Source: Harmothoe impar
Lineage: Eukaryota; Annelida; Polychaeta; Phyllodocida; Polynoidae
Direction: 5' to 3'
NCBI GenBank assembly: GCA_947462335.1
Contig: OX381710.1
Location: 30,867,004 to 30,931,003 of the forward strand
Length of the DNA: 64,000 nucleotides
A program made the position numbers and the translations under genes. Under the pieces are notes generated by a model. That model saw nothing but the letters and a program-made list of their open reading frames with translations, had not been told where the DNA came from and searched no databases. Below, piece by piece: positions 12,301-22,300 of this stretch. The number at the start of each line of letters is the position of its first letter. The first letter of the stretch is position 1.

Positions 12301-15300
12301 GAGTGACAACCTCAAGACCCATTAATAACATCTTTACAAATCAGTTAATTTGCATGGTAAAATGTGTGATGAATTGAATAAAGTTTCCCTCGACACCTGA
12401 TTTACAGGCGATTACACAAACGAAAAAATATGACGCTGTATAGGCCAGAGTGCAGGGCAATACTGATGCTGTCACCGGGGTGTTGAGTCTGAAATACAGC
12501 ACAGTCCAGGAAACGATCACCCAGGTTAGTGCAAGAATGGAAACCATGAAAAATGCGCTGAGTGATTATTTTGAGGATTCACAACGGCCTGTGGTACCAT
12601 TAATAATTTGCACAATGTTTAATGCTCAACTGGCGGTCTCTACTGCTGGCGAGTATGACTACATCAAGCAAGCAAAACTGGATGCATCAATATTGAATAT
12701 CAATCGACATATTATGCAAATGAATAATGCGCATAATGTCAAGACGCCATATCTGGAGCGCTTCACTTTAAAGCACAAAAATGGTGAAGGCTACTTAAAC
12801 AGCTCTATTATCCTGAAGGACGGAAAATTCCCACAACTCGCTGACGCAATGGTTCTACAGAAGCTACTATTAAATGCCATTGATAAAAACATTGCCCAGG
12901 GCCTTCACCAATAGGTCTATTAGTATAACCTATAGGTAGGCCTAGTCCGCTGGAATTGGATACCATGATTTGATTGCCCAAGGATCCAATGAAGAGGCTG
13001 ACCACAGCCTACTACCGCTGCTCTTCATGTGTTTATGATAATCATGTCATGTGTAGCAAGTTCTAACGTGAGGCTGACTACAGCCTAGTGAATATTGAAG
13101 ATTACTATTTCTATATGACTTGATGAAATTTAGTAACCTGAATCTCCCGTCGTGTGAGGCTGAGCACAGCCCTGTGATGCTGACTACAGCCAAGTGTGGC
13201 TGACTACAGCCTATTCATTATTCCTATCTCAGTAATATGGCTTGATGAAATTCCCATCGTGTGAGCCTGACTACAGGTTAGTGAGGCTAACTATAGGATA
13301 GTGAGGCTGACCACAGCCTACCTACCATCTTGTTACTATGTTTATTTTACTTACTGCCCCAATCACAAGGATACCGGTAAAAAGCACTCGGATTACAAGG
13401 AAATAAACTGTGACCCAGAAATGACGAGCTATGATAAAACACAATACAAGTGCTACCCATCAAGTGAGGCTGACCACAGCCTAGTGAATAAGTTTATCTC
13501 ACTTTGTCTCTCACCTGGCTATCTGTTTTAAACAAAAGCTTATATGTACCGCATGAGGCTCAACCGGTGATCTGCGTTAAACAAAGGTGTAAACGCACCA
13601 CATGAGGCTGAACACAGCCTAGTGACTATGATGAAATGTATTCCACATTACTTGGGCCAACAAATGGGATTTATTATTTTTCTTCTATGATGAAATGGGA
13701 CGCATTTCGTATATAACACGTGAGGCTGACTACAGCCTAGTGTAGACTCTTGATTTATTACTTTGACTTAGAACTGTGATTACACAGTGCCAAGAACAAA
13801 TATTGTATTGGAATATCCATTTATGTCCAGTTATAGTGTGGGAGCCCTATACAAAATACTGCTGAATAAAAACTAACTGTCACTCGTGCGGCGCGCCTTC
13901 CCGAGGACACCTCTAGGAAGTCTATTTATATACTCAAGAAGACCTACCTAGTAGGACAAGAACTTGGAACTGTGAGATTAGTCCGCATTTAGGACTACAT
14001 TTAGAACTTAAATGCACTGTTGACTACACACCTGCACACACCCCCTGTGACCTTAGTCTGCGACGCCACTTATGGCAATCCGACTAGGATCACCCCTTCT
14101 GCCCACTACAAAAATGCGCATTAGGACCACTTCTCATTTGCACTTTGCACTCCTGTTTGTTATCTTTACACGGTCATGGCTGGCCACTCATGTACACAAC
14201 CATCATGATAAGCGGTTAAACACACACATATGTCGAAATGAAGATGAAAATGAAGACAACAGTTCGTGTCTTCTCTCCTGACGAATGAGGAGCTGTGCAA
14301 GACCAAAGGACTAAAGCTAATTGGTTATAATATAAGGAGTTTGGTCCCGAAAGTTGACCAGGTACAAAAACTGTTGGGAAAGTGTGACTACCTGGCAGTT
14401 AGTGAAACTTGGTTGACACCTGACCTCCCAAATCACCTAGTGGACCTCCGTGACATGACAATTTTTAGGCAAGACCGCCTAATACACAAGACTGACAAAA
14501 AATGCGGCGGGGTGGCATGCTATGTCTCTAATAAGCATGCCCCCTACACTGTCAAACTGGAGGAACTGTGTGTGTCTACAAAGGATATTGAGGCGGTAAC
14601 ATTATGCACCACGAGTCCAACCTCGGGACATAGACTTGTTGTATCGGTATATAGACCACCGAAAGGTAATGTTAAAGCATTCTACAAAAGCCTAACATCA
14701 ATACTGGACAATAATCCATTAACTGAAAAGGACGTTTGGATACTTGGTGATGTGAATGTGGATTTCAAAAAACGGAACAGCGCTAAGTATAAAAAGACTA
14801 GTGCATTCCTGAAGAAGCACCATCTACATCAGTTGAGGACTGGAGTAACACGATTACATAAGAAAGGAGCGACAATTATTGACCACATTTACACCAATGT
14901 TGAGGCAACAATGTCAGGGAATATGGTGGAGTATATTAGCGATCACATCCCGATATATGCCATCTACAAAAAAATCAGGAATCAACACTTGCGGACTGAA
15001 ATAACAGGTAGATCATACAAAAACTACCTAAAAGACGACCTGATAGCTAGTATTAACAACAATGTTCCAATTGAAGCCCTTGGATCTCTACATCCTGAAG
15101 AGGCCATCGAGTTCATTACTACTGGTGTCAAAAGTTACCTTGATGAAAAATGCCCCATCAAGCAAATGAAAATACCAACGGAGGAGGAGCCATGGTTTGA
15201 CGACGAAGTACGGGGTGACATAAAAAAACGACGAGTTGCCCTTAGACTGGCAGCCAGACACGCAGGAGAGAAAACCAGGCACCTAAAAGAAGTAAGAAAG

Positions 15301-18300
15301 TTACAACATAGCGTGGACAAGAAAGTAAGAAGAAACAAGTCCAAGATCATCAAAGAACAACTACGCATATATAAAAAGAACCCTAAAAAGTTCTGGGCGC
15401 GGCTGAACGAGATTTGGAAAGGTAAAAGGAAGACACAAACCATCAGTCTTCTTGATGAAACAACTGCTAGACATATCCCCACAGCTGAGACAGCGAACTA
15501 CATCAATAGGTACTTTTGCAGTATAGGCGGAGTACTGGCAGAACAGTTAGCTCACCTACCAGGGGACTTCCAAATCGACGAGGCACTGACCGAGGCCATA
15601 GATGAACAAAATCGACACCCCGCAGCCGGGGCACATGACCCCGTTCGACTGAACATAGGTGAAATTGCCAGTCAATCACTGAAATACCATATCGAGGAAA
15701 TTGAGATAGGCAAATCCTCGGGCATGGTAGATATACGAACACATGTGATCAAGGACACCCTACTAGGTAATATTGAACACTGGACTCTTGTGATCAACAC
15801 TTGTATAAAACACAATTGCTTCCCTAGACTGCTAAAAGACGGAACGATTATACCACTACCGAAACCTGGATCGCCACGGTCTGTACTCAACTGGAGACCT
15901 ATAACACTGCTCAGTGTGATAGGTAAGCTGTTGGAACGAGTTATTTACAGAGAACTGATGACCTACTTGCAAGAGAATGAGATCATCACAGAAGTACAAT
16001 ATGGATTCATGCCGGGCAGGTCGACTGCTATGGCAGTCCTGAAGATAGTAAATATGCTCTTTAGTGCTAGGAACAAGGGTGAGTTTGCCCTGGCACTATA
16101 CTTGGACGTAAAGAAAGCATTCGATTGCGTCCACCACGGTAGACTGATGAGGAAACTAAAAGACATAGGATTGGGAGTAGGTGCGCTGGAATTCCTACAA
16201 AGTTACCTCTCTACCCGAAAATGCACCACACTGGCAAACAACGTGAGATCCGACCCTGAAGAGGTCTCGTACGGCGTCCCTCAGGGGAGTATACTGGGAC
16301 CGGTCCTATTTCTCATCTACGTGAATGACTTACCAGAATATGTGACAAACAGTTTTGTACTGCTATACGCGGATGACCTGATTTTAGTAACCAAACACAA
16401 GAATCCAGAGATAGCGTGCAGAAATCTCCAACTAGATCTGGACTCAGTCATCTCATGGTGCTCCACAAACAGGCTGACCCCGAACATTAAAAAGACCAAG
16501 TACATGTGGTTTGCCTCGGACAAGAAGATTGACCTGACCCTTGGTCATGCACTTTATATAGGAGACCAACCATTAGAAGAGGTAATCGAATATAGATATC
16601 TGGGAGTATTGCTCGACTGTGAACTGAGGTTCGAGGGTCACCTTGAAGAAAGCCTACACCAAACTACCGCCAAAACTGAGCAACTCAAGAGAGTGAGACC
16701 CAACATCAATATGATTGATGCTATATCGATATATAAACAATGTATAGTGCCAATAATGGAATACTGCGATATCATCATTGAGTCGGGACCTTCAAAGCTG
16801 ATAAAGAAGTTCCAGACTGCCCAGAATAAGTGCCTATGCATATGTATGAGGAAGAAGCGCCGAGAGGTATCAACGAATGAACTACACCGGGTATGCAAGG
16901 TCGAACGACTGAAGACTAGAAGGAAGAAGCACTTACTATGTGCTATGTATAAGCACAGCCGGGAAGTGCACAATATAGTCAACCCCACCAGACGAGCTCG
17001 TACTCGCGGCGACAACAAAATACGCCTCGTGGTTGAGCGACCAAAAAGTGAAAAATACCGCAGCAGCCCTCTATACCGAGGCATGCTCGAATGGAATGAA
17101 CTAACGGACGCCACTCAGAAAGCTGACACAATGACTTCTTTTAAGAAGCTAGCGTTTACCGTGAAGTAGACGTGAGATTTATGTCTCATCAAGTTATAAG
17201 TGGAACTGGAAGTATTAATGACACTGTGACAAATGGTCTATAGTCCCTACACTTAGTCTAATGTTTGTTAATTGAGCCAACAAAAGTAAATACATGACTT
17301 AGCTAAAAATGACTGCAGTCACCCTCAAGTTGCTTGCACAACTTTATGCTCCAATCATTGCCATGCTTTATTGCACAAAGACATTATGTGTGTTGTCGAA
17401 AGTATCACTTATAATAGATAATTTACCATGAGTCAAATTTTTCTGAACTTTGCATGTATAAACATGCTACAAGGACATGCCAGCCAACTGCTATAATTTA
17501 AGTAAAATAAAAATGCCTATGGTACCATACCTATTCATGAACTCGAGCACTTTACGGCTCATACAGACAGTATGCTGAAAATGGCTAAGTACCAAACAAG
17601 AACCGTTTGTACATAATATTATAATTCCTTTTCACACCCTTTATGACAATTTCGGAAGAACATGTTTGTATTACATGAGATATGTCAATAAATCTACTTA
17701 AAAAAATCGAAAGAGTTAGCATATTATAATATTATTTTATTTTAGTCATATATTACAATTCGAATGTTATATTAAAAACCATACCTTATATTTAATGCGA
17801 TATCCACGACCATAGTTATATAAAATAATTGATTAAATAATCATATTTTTGTTATCCATTGAATAATTTAAAAAAAATGCTTACAACTACTGGCATAGCA
17901 GATTTGACCCCACAACCAGTACACATCCCATGTGTGGAGATCCTTGCTAAACAAATTTATACAGTTTAAATATAAAATACCCTTTCTTGATCAGAATCAG
18001 TGTGGAAATAAATAATATGTTACAGCCTGGAGCTCTGTAATGAAGCAACCCATCGATTGTTCCCTCAACATTGGTTATTGTAGTACCGCGGATGAGGTTT
18101 ATATACGCAGCTTTCGGTTTGATACTGTACACCCATTTACTGGGGCAATACTGAAACTTCCCTATACATACATTGTGTTTCTCTTTGATAAAACCTTCTG
18201 AATTGTCGGGTCTGGATCTTGCTATGCATGCCAATGGTTATGCTGCAAGTGGTTACTATCATATTGAATAGTAACTAAGTATGACCTCCTTTAGTTTGAG

Positions 18301-19375
18301 TATTTGCACGATTTAAACCCTAACGCGTTACCATCTCAAACTGTTATTTGCCAATGGTAAACAATATGGTTCAAACTTGCATGGCCATTCATTCTTATAG
18401 CAAAGTAAAGCCCGTCACCACTTTCTGTAAACTTTGACAGCAAAACATAATTAATCACCGCCTTCCATGATCCTTTTATACATCAACACATAATCCAGGC
18501 GTTAATTGTAGAACAGAAGGTGGCCTAAACCATCGCTTCCTTGTATAATTCATCACAGCAATGCACAAGCCATCACCACCTCTTATAATTCTTCAGATAA
18601 ATACACAATCCATCAACATAATCCATAACTCCTCACCACAACACACAATCCATCACCATAATCCATAACTCCTCACCACAAAACACAATCCATCACCAGA
18701 ATCCATAACTCCTCACCACAACAGACAATCGATCACCATAATCCATAACTCCTCACCACAACACACAATCCATCAACATAATCCATAACTCCTCACCACA
18801 ACACACAATCCATCACCATAATCCATAACTCCTCACCACAACACACAATCCATCACCAGAATCCATAACTCCTCACCACAACACACAATCCATCACCAGA
18901 ATCCATAACTCCTCACCACAACACACAATCCATCTACTACAATCTAGTTGATCAACATAATCTATGACTCCTCACCACAATACACGACTAACCTCCTCCC
19001 TATTCAAGCATGCACCATGCGAGCTACATTCTGTACCATTGCTATAGCAATACTATGCCACTTTTCATATACCAATACGATCCCTCACACGTGTACATAA
19101 ACTTCATATCTTTAGATGACTTGCCATATATTATAATGTCTCACATTTTAACAACACAGCCTAGTTATGTGTTACATGGAAAATTCCAGGTAATTACAAA
19201 AAGCAAGGATTAGAAAAACGACAGAAATGAATGAAAATGTGATGTCCCACTTACACACATATTTTCCCTTGCCCCTGCACAGGCTACCAACAGTAAGACC
19301 TACATCCAGGACGCATTCCAACTCCTGCTGCCAGTCCTCCAACAGTCGGCACTACAGGCCAACACTGAGTCATGA
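3275..19375 (+). CDS. FAM114A: FAM114A (NOXP20-like) gene, 3' eleven exons
   Basis: Exons read from splice sites: 3275-3340, 3751-3897, 4081-4186, 4425-4601, 6807-6892, 7149-7223, 8758-8811, 10791-10933, 11252-11324, 11631-11687 and 19283-19375 (stop TGA). Every junction is GT-AG and the phases chain without a break, giving 358 residues plus stop. The amino-terminal exons lie upstream and were not found. Family hallmarks seen are ETIGKKTYDVIAEGD in exon 2, HLEALEAVANQCE with the acidic FSDDEAEE tail in exon 4, and the carboxy end TYIQDAFQLLLPVLQQ, which matches my memory of vertebrate FAM114A1/A2. The family is cytosolic. Vertebrate members are described as Golgi/Rab2-associated or neuronal proteins, and the biochemical role is unsettled. 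The 7.6-kb last intron contains a LINE. The gene converges on the channel gene to its right. Confidence 0.9.
5960..6650. repeat. Degenerate tandem repeat of ~85-bp units in a FAM114A intron
   Basis: Units begin with GACAYGGTATAGCCTG-like words at 5963, 6051, 6122, 6340, 6426, 6508 and 6582, and carry TAGTATGGTCAGAC and GGGACCCTGGAGGGTGT. One unit has about 130 bp of extra sequence. Strongly diverged, so old. Confidence 0.75.
12430..12914 (+). pseudogene. SGNH-hydrolase-like ORF remnant of a retroelement
   Basis: The open frame ends at a stop at 12914 (about 154 codons). It contains RPVVPLIICTMFNAQL and ILNINRHIMQMNNAHNVKTP, then YLERF and DGKFPQLADAM. The pattern resembles SGNH/GDSL-like domains that I recall as common in retroelement-associated proteins of marine invertebrates, where the end usually reads DGxHL. 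Here the His of that catalytic D-x-x-H is replaced (DGKFP), and the amino-terminal GDS block is not visible. It may be the ORF1 remains of the LINE 1.3 kb downstream or of another element. Confidence 0.4.
12995..13738. repeat. Array of about eleven 16-bp palindromes (AGGCTG-N4-CAGCCT)
   Basis: Copies of AGGCTGACTACAGCCT or close variants start at 12995, 13071, 13157, 13177, 13197, 13264, 13284, 13304, 13467, 13605 and 13723. The stem is 6 bp and the 4-base loop varies (ACTA, ACCA, AGCA, AACA). Most copies are framed by GTG before and AGTG after. Spacing is irregular (20-163 bp), so this is not a plain tandem repeat. The array lies between the SGNH-like remnant and the LINE ORF. Confidence 0.85.
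14072..14281 (+). CDS. Small ORF overlapping the start of the LINE ORF
   Basis: ATG at 14072, 69 codons, stop TGA at 14279-14281. It overlaps the endonuclease frame by 28 bases in a shifted (-1) frame. It contains a hydrophobic stretch (LHFALLFVIF) and a His/Asp/Glu-rich end. It has no recognisable domain. It could be a leader that supplies the start for the LINE ORF by frameshift or reinitiation, or it could be chance. Confidence 0.25.
   Translation: MAIRLGSPLLPTTKMRIRTTSHLHFALLFVIFTRSWLATHVHNHHDKRLNTHICRNEDENEDNSSCLLS
14254..17169 (+). mobile_element. LINE (CR1/L2-like) endonuclease-reverse transcriptase ORF, uninterrupted
   Basis: A single frame of about 967 codons lies in the last intron of FAM114A, same strand. 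The amino-terminal half is an APE-type endonuclease: GYNIRSL (Asn), SETWL (Glu), VYRPPKGN, GDVNVD (Asp) and SDHIPIYA (His). The carboxy half is a reverse transcriptase: LNWRPITLLS, YGFMPGRST, LYLDVKKAFDCVHH, GVPQGSILGP, LLYADD at residues 700-704, and a basic thumb/tail region. The general style (VYRPPKGN, YADD) matches the CR1/L2 superfamily. There is no ATG before the endonuclease Asn motif: the frame opens at 14254 after a TGA, and the first in-frame ATG lies after the catalytic Glu. An ORF from 14072 to 14281 overlaps it in another frame. The absence of stops over 2.9 kb suggests a recent insertion. Confidence 0.9.
17947..18234 (-). other. Unrecognised open frame, 95 codons
   Basis: An uninterrupted minus-strand frame with protein-like composition (for example PKAAYINLIRGTTITNVEGT and four cysteines). 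It has no ATG at its start and no recognised domain. It is antisense within the last FAM114A intron. It may be an exon fragment or element debris. Confidence 0.15.
18601..18940. repeat. 40-bp minisatellite, eight copies
   Basis: ATCCATAACTCCTCACCACA begins each unit at 18621, 18661, 18701, 18741, 18781, 18821, 18861 and 18901, at an exact 40-bp period with only a few substitutions. There is no spacer variation, so it is not a CRISPR array. It lies about 340 bp upstream of the last FAM114A exon. Confidence 0.95.
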
Positions 19376-22300
19376 GCGCCCTCTGCAGGGACGCCCAGAG
19401 AACTCTCTCCCACCTATCAGATGTCGCCACAGTCGATGCCTTGTTGTCCGCCTCAACATCGGATCACCCACAGACAATGGGGACCACAGTGCATGTGCAA
19501 TTGAAAACAGGGAAAACAAAACTTTAAGAAAAGCCACCATGAGACCACAGATGATGCCTTCTCATTAAAAAAAAGAACTGATATAATGATCCTGGTGTTT
19601 TAATACTAGGCTCTGAATAGCTCAATATATGAGGACCATGGGGATTACAATTGTATGCTACAGACAAGGGAAAAGAACTGTTCAATGGCTTTTCAAATTG
19701 TATCTGCGAATCTGTGATTGTCTCTCATGGGCAACATCCGTTAGCCTATACACTGTAAAGATTATACCGAGGAACCAGAAATCACAATTGGAGAATGACT
19801 TATAACGTTGAAGTTTCAATAAGGGCCTGACTGGTTATTTGTGATACAGAATACTAAAGGAGAAGAGAGAGGAATCTCATAAGACCTCTGGTAAAAAGAT
19901 ACACTGTTGGCACAAGCTTACTGCCATTGTGAAAATGAAAATGTAACACCAAGGATAGAAACTGCACCTTGAGGGTACTAGTGCCGCCTACCCCTCACTG
20001 GAAGGACTGCAGATGTTTAGACTTTAAACTGTTCATTTCAACTCTGAAAGGTTGCCTGCATAACATAGAAGTAGAACGAGTACCAGAGGAGTCGTAGGCA
20101 GGCAATTGTTTCTGCATTGTGGTTAGAATTATGCAATAACCTGGACCACATTAGGTCAGAGAGTCAGTAGTGGAGAGTGATATGTATGTATGTATGATAC
20201 TAGTTACTTCACCCTAAATGTAATAAAGTAAAATACACCCACACCCTGTTGTATAGGAAAATGATAGGCTCAGTGCACGCACCTCCACATTCATGTCTAG
20301 GCCTATACTTTGTAAGATATTTATTATTTTTCTAGACTTAGGGGTTGAAAGACCTATGTATATGTTTGGGCACAGCATAGGCTTGGTGGTGCTAATGCTT
20401 GCTAAATATAGGCATCAAAACCATGTAAGGTACACGCGCTAGAATGGCCATTACCATAAATGTTGTATTGCATGCAAGTATTTAAAAAGCAATGTAAAAT
20501 TAACATATTCTAGTAACTGGAGTTGGTTTTACAATGTATGTGGCATACACAATGTGAGACTTGGAGTGACTTCTTTCAAGTTGGGATACCTACTAAATGA
20601 GCATATCAGATAGGGGTGAGTGACCGTTATATTATACCATGCTGCCAAGTAGTATACAAACTGCACATTTTCAATTTTCGGTGACTGTGGGCACTTATAG
20701 ATGTTGGTAGCACCAAAATGTTTGGTGTAAAGTTCAAAGATGTGACTACTACTCTAGTTCTAAATGTATTATACCACTTATAAGATGTAGGTCAGTTATC
20801 CCATTGTCAATAACACGCTCTTGTCATTATGTACAAGAAGAGATTATCACTTTTTCTTGCATGTCTCTGCAGGGATTCGAAGAGGGAAACACAAAATCCA
20901 TGGGTATTGTTGACCCATTTACAGACATCTAAATAACGAATAGAAAGTAAAATATATATAGCAGGTATCCCAACTTTTACATCAACTTACCAGTATGTAG
21001 AGATCTAGAGTTTCACAAATAAAACAGATTTTTTTCCTCCTAGATACCCATCCATAGCGTGTTCCATGAAATAGATGCGCAGATAACATTTTGAGCTGGG
21101 TGACATTGTGTGGTCCCATTTCTGTTCATCCATTTTGATTTCCAGGTTTGATGCTACTGTTTCACCCACCTGAGGTGGCCTAGTGAATTTCTCTCCTAGT
21201 CGTGTTGTACAACTTCTTCACCTTATACAGATAAGGACAGTTTTTTTGAATTGATGAACATTGTGGGAGTTGTATCCTAAAGCATTGGGTATAAGATATT
21301 GCATTCTTATATCCAAATATTATTTCCCTTAGAATACATACAAAAATGTACTGTTTCTGTCAGTATAATATGTAATCTGGACACTATGATGAAATGTGCT
21401 TAGTGACTAGTGAAGTTTGGTTGATATTAAGGTGTCATAAATGTCAAGTGCATTCCACAGTGGGTTTATCTTTATTTATGTAAATAGAAATATTTAAAAT
21501 TGATTCAAGGCGAGGGAAGATTCCATTATAGGGGAAAGTTAAGATTACTGTTTATTGTTAATTATTTTGACTGAGTTTGTTCTACAAGGTGATGCATGCT
21601 AGGTTGTTTATCTCCGTTAAGTAGACATATTGCCTATATTTTGCCATTTAGCTGTTCCCATATACATTATTGGATTTAAAATGGCCCTTCCCTGAACCAA
21701 ACAAGCCTTGAATGGGAACTATTGTGTCTAACATTATTGTTATATTCACTTATTCATTATCAAATATTTCCTAGCATAAACCTGGTTATCTGTGCTTAGA
21801 ACCTTGTCTGTTTAAGGTGGGATACACATGTATTTCAGGTACCACGTAGTATTTAAAAGACACGGAATGTTTTTATGTCAATGATATGCAACTGGCTTAT
21901 GACAACTAATGTAGCCTCTTTTAACTGTATCTTGAATTTGACAAGACGTATCACACAGAAAATAATGACTAAATGTGAATTATATATGATATTGTTAGAT
22001 ACCTATCACAGGGAACGGTTGTATTCATTGTATCGGTAACAAGATCTGATTTATTAAAGTTCATTTTTACAAACTTAATAGTTTATTCAAATCCTATATG
22101 CTTCGTAATTTAAGTGGAATTGTATAGTTGGAGAAGATTATATGTGTTAAAATGCTATTCCTTTAGGCCAAATGTTGATGTGTTAACTATTATATGACTC
22201 ACAATGGAAGCCTTCATTAAACCCAGTGGCATAACTTTCACAGATGGAATAAGCTATTTGTCAAACGAAATAGGTTTCCACAGAGATGTATGTGATTAGA

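Noticed and set aside
15088..17114. Several minus-strand frames of 64-158 codons
   Set aside because: Antisense shadows of the intact LINE ORF.
18601..18940. Possible CRISPR-like array
   Set aside because: The units are contiguous 40-bp repeats without unique spacers, and the genome is animal.
19227..19568. 113-codon plus-strand open frame at the FAM114A end
   Set aside because: It is a different frame over the last exon and 3' UTR; the real frame stops at 19375 and matches the family C-terminus.
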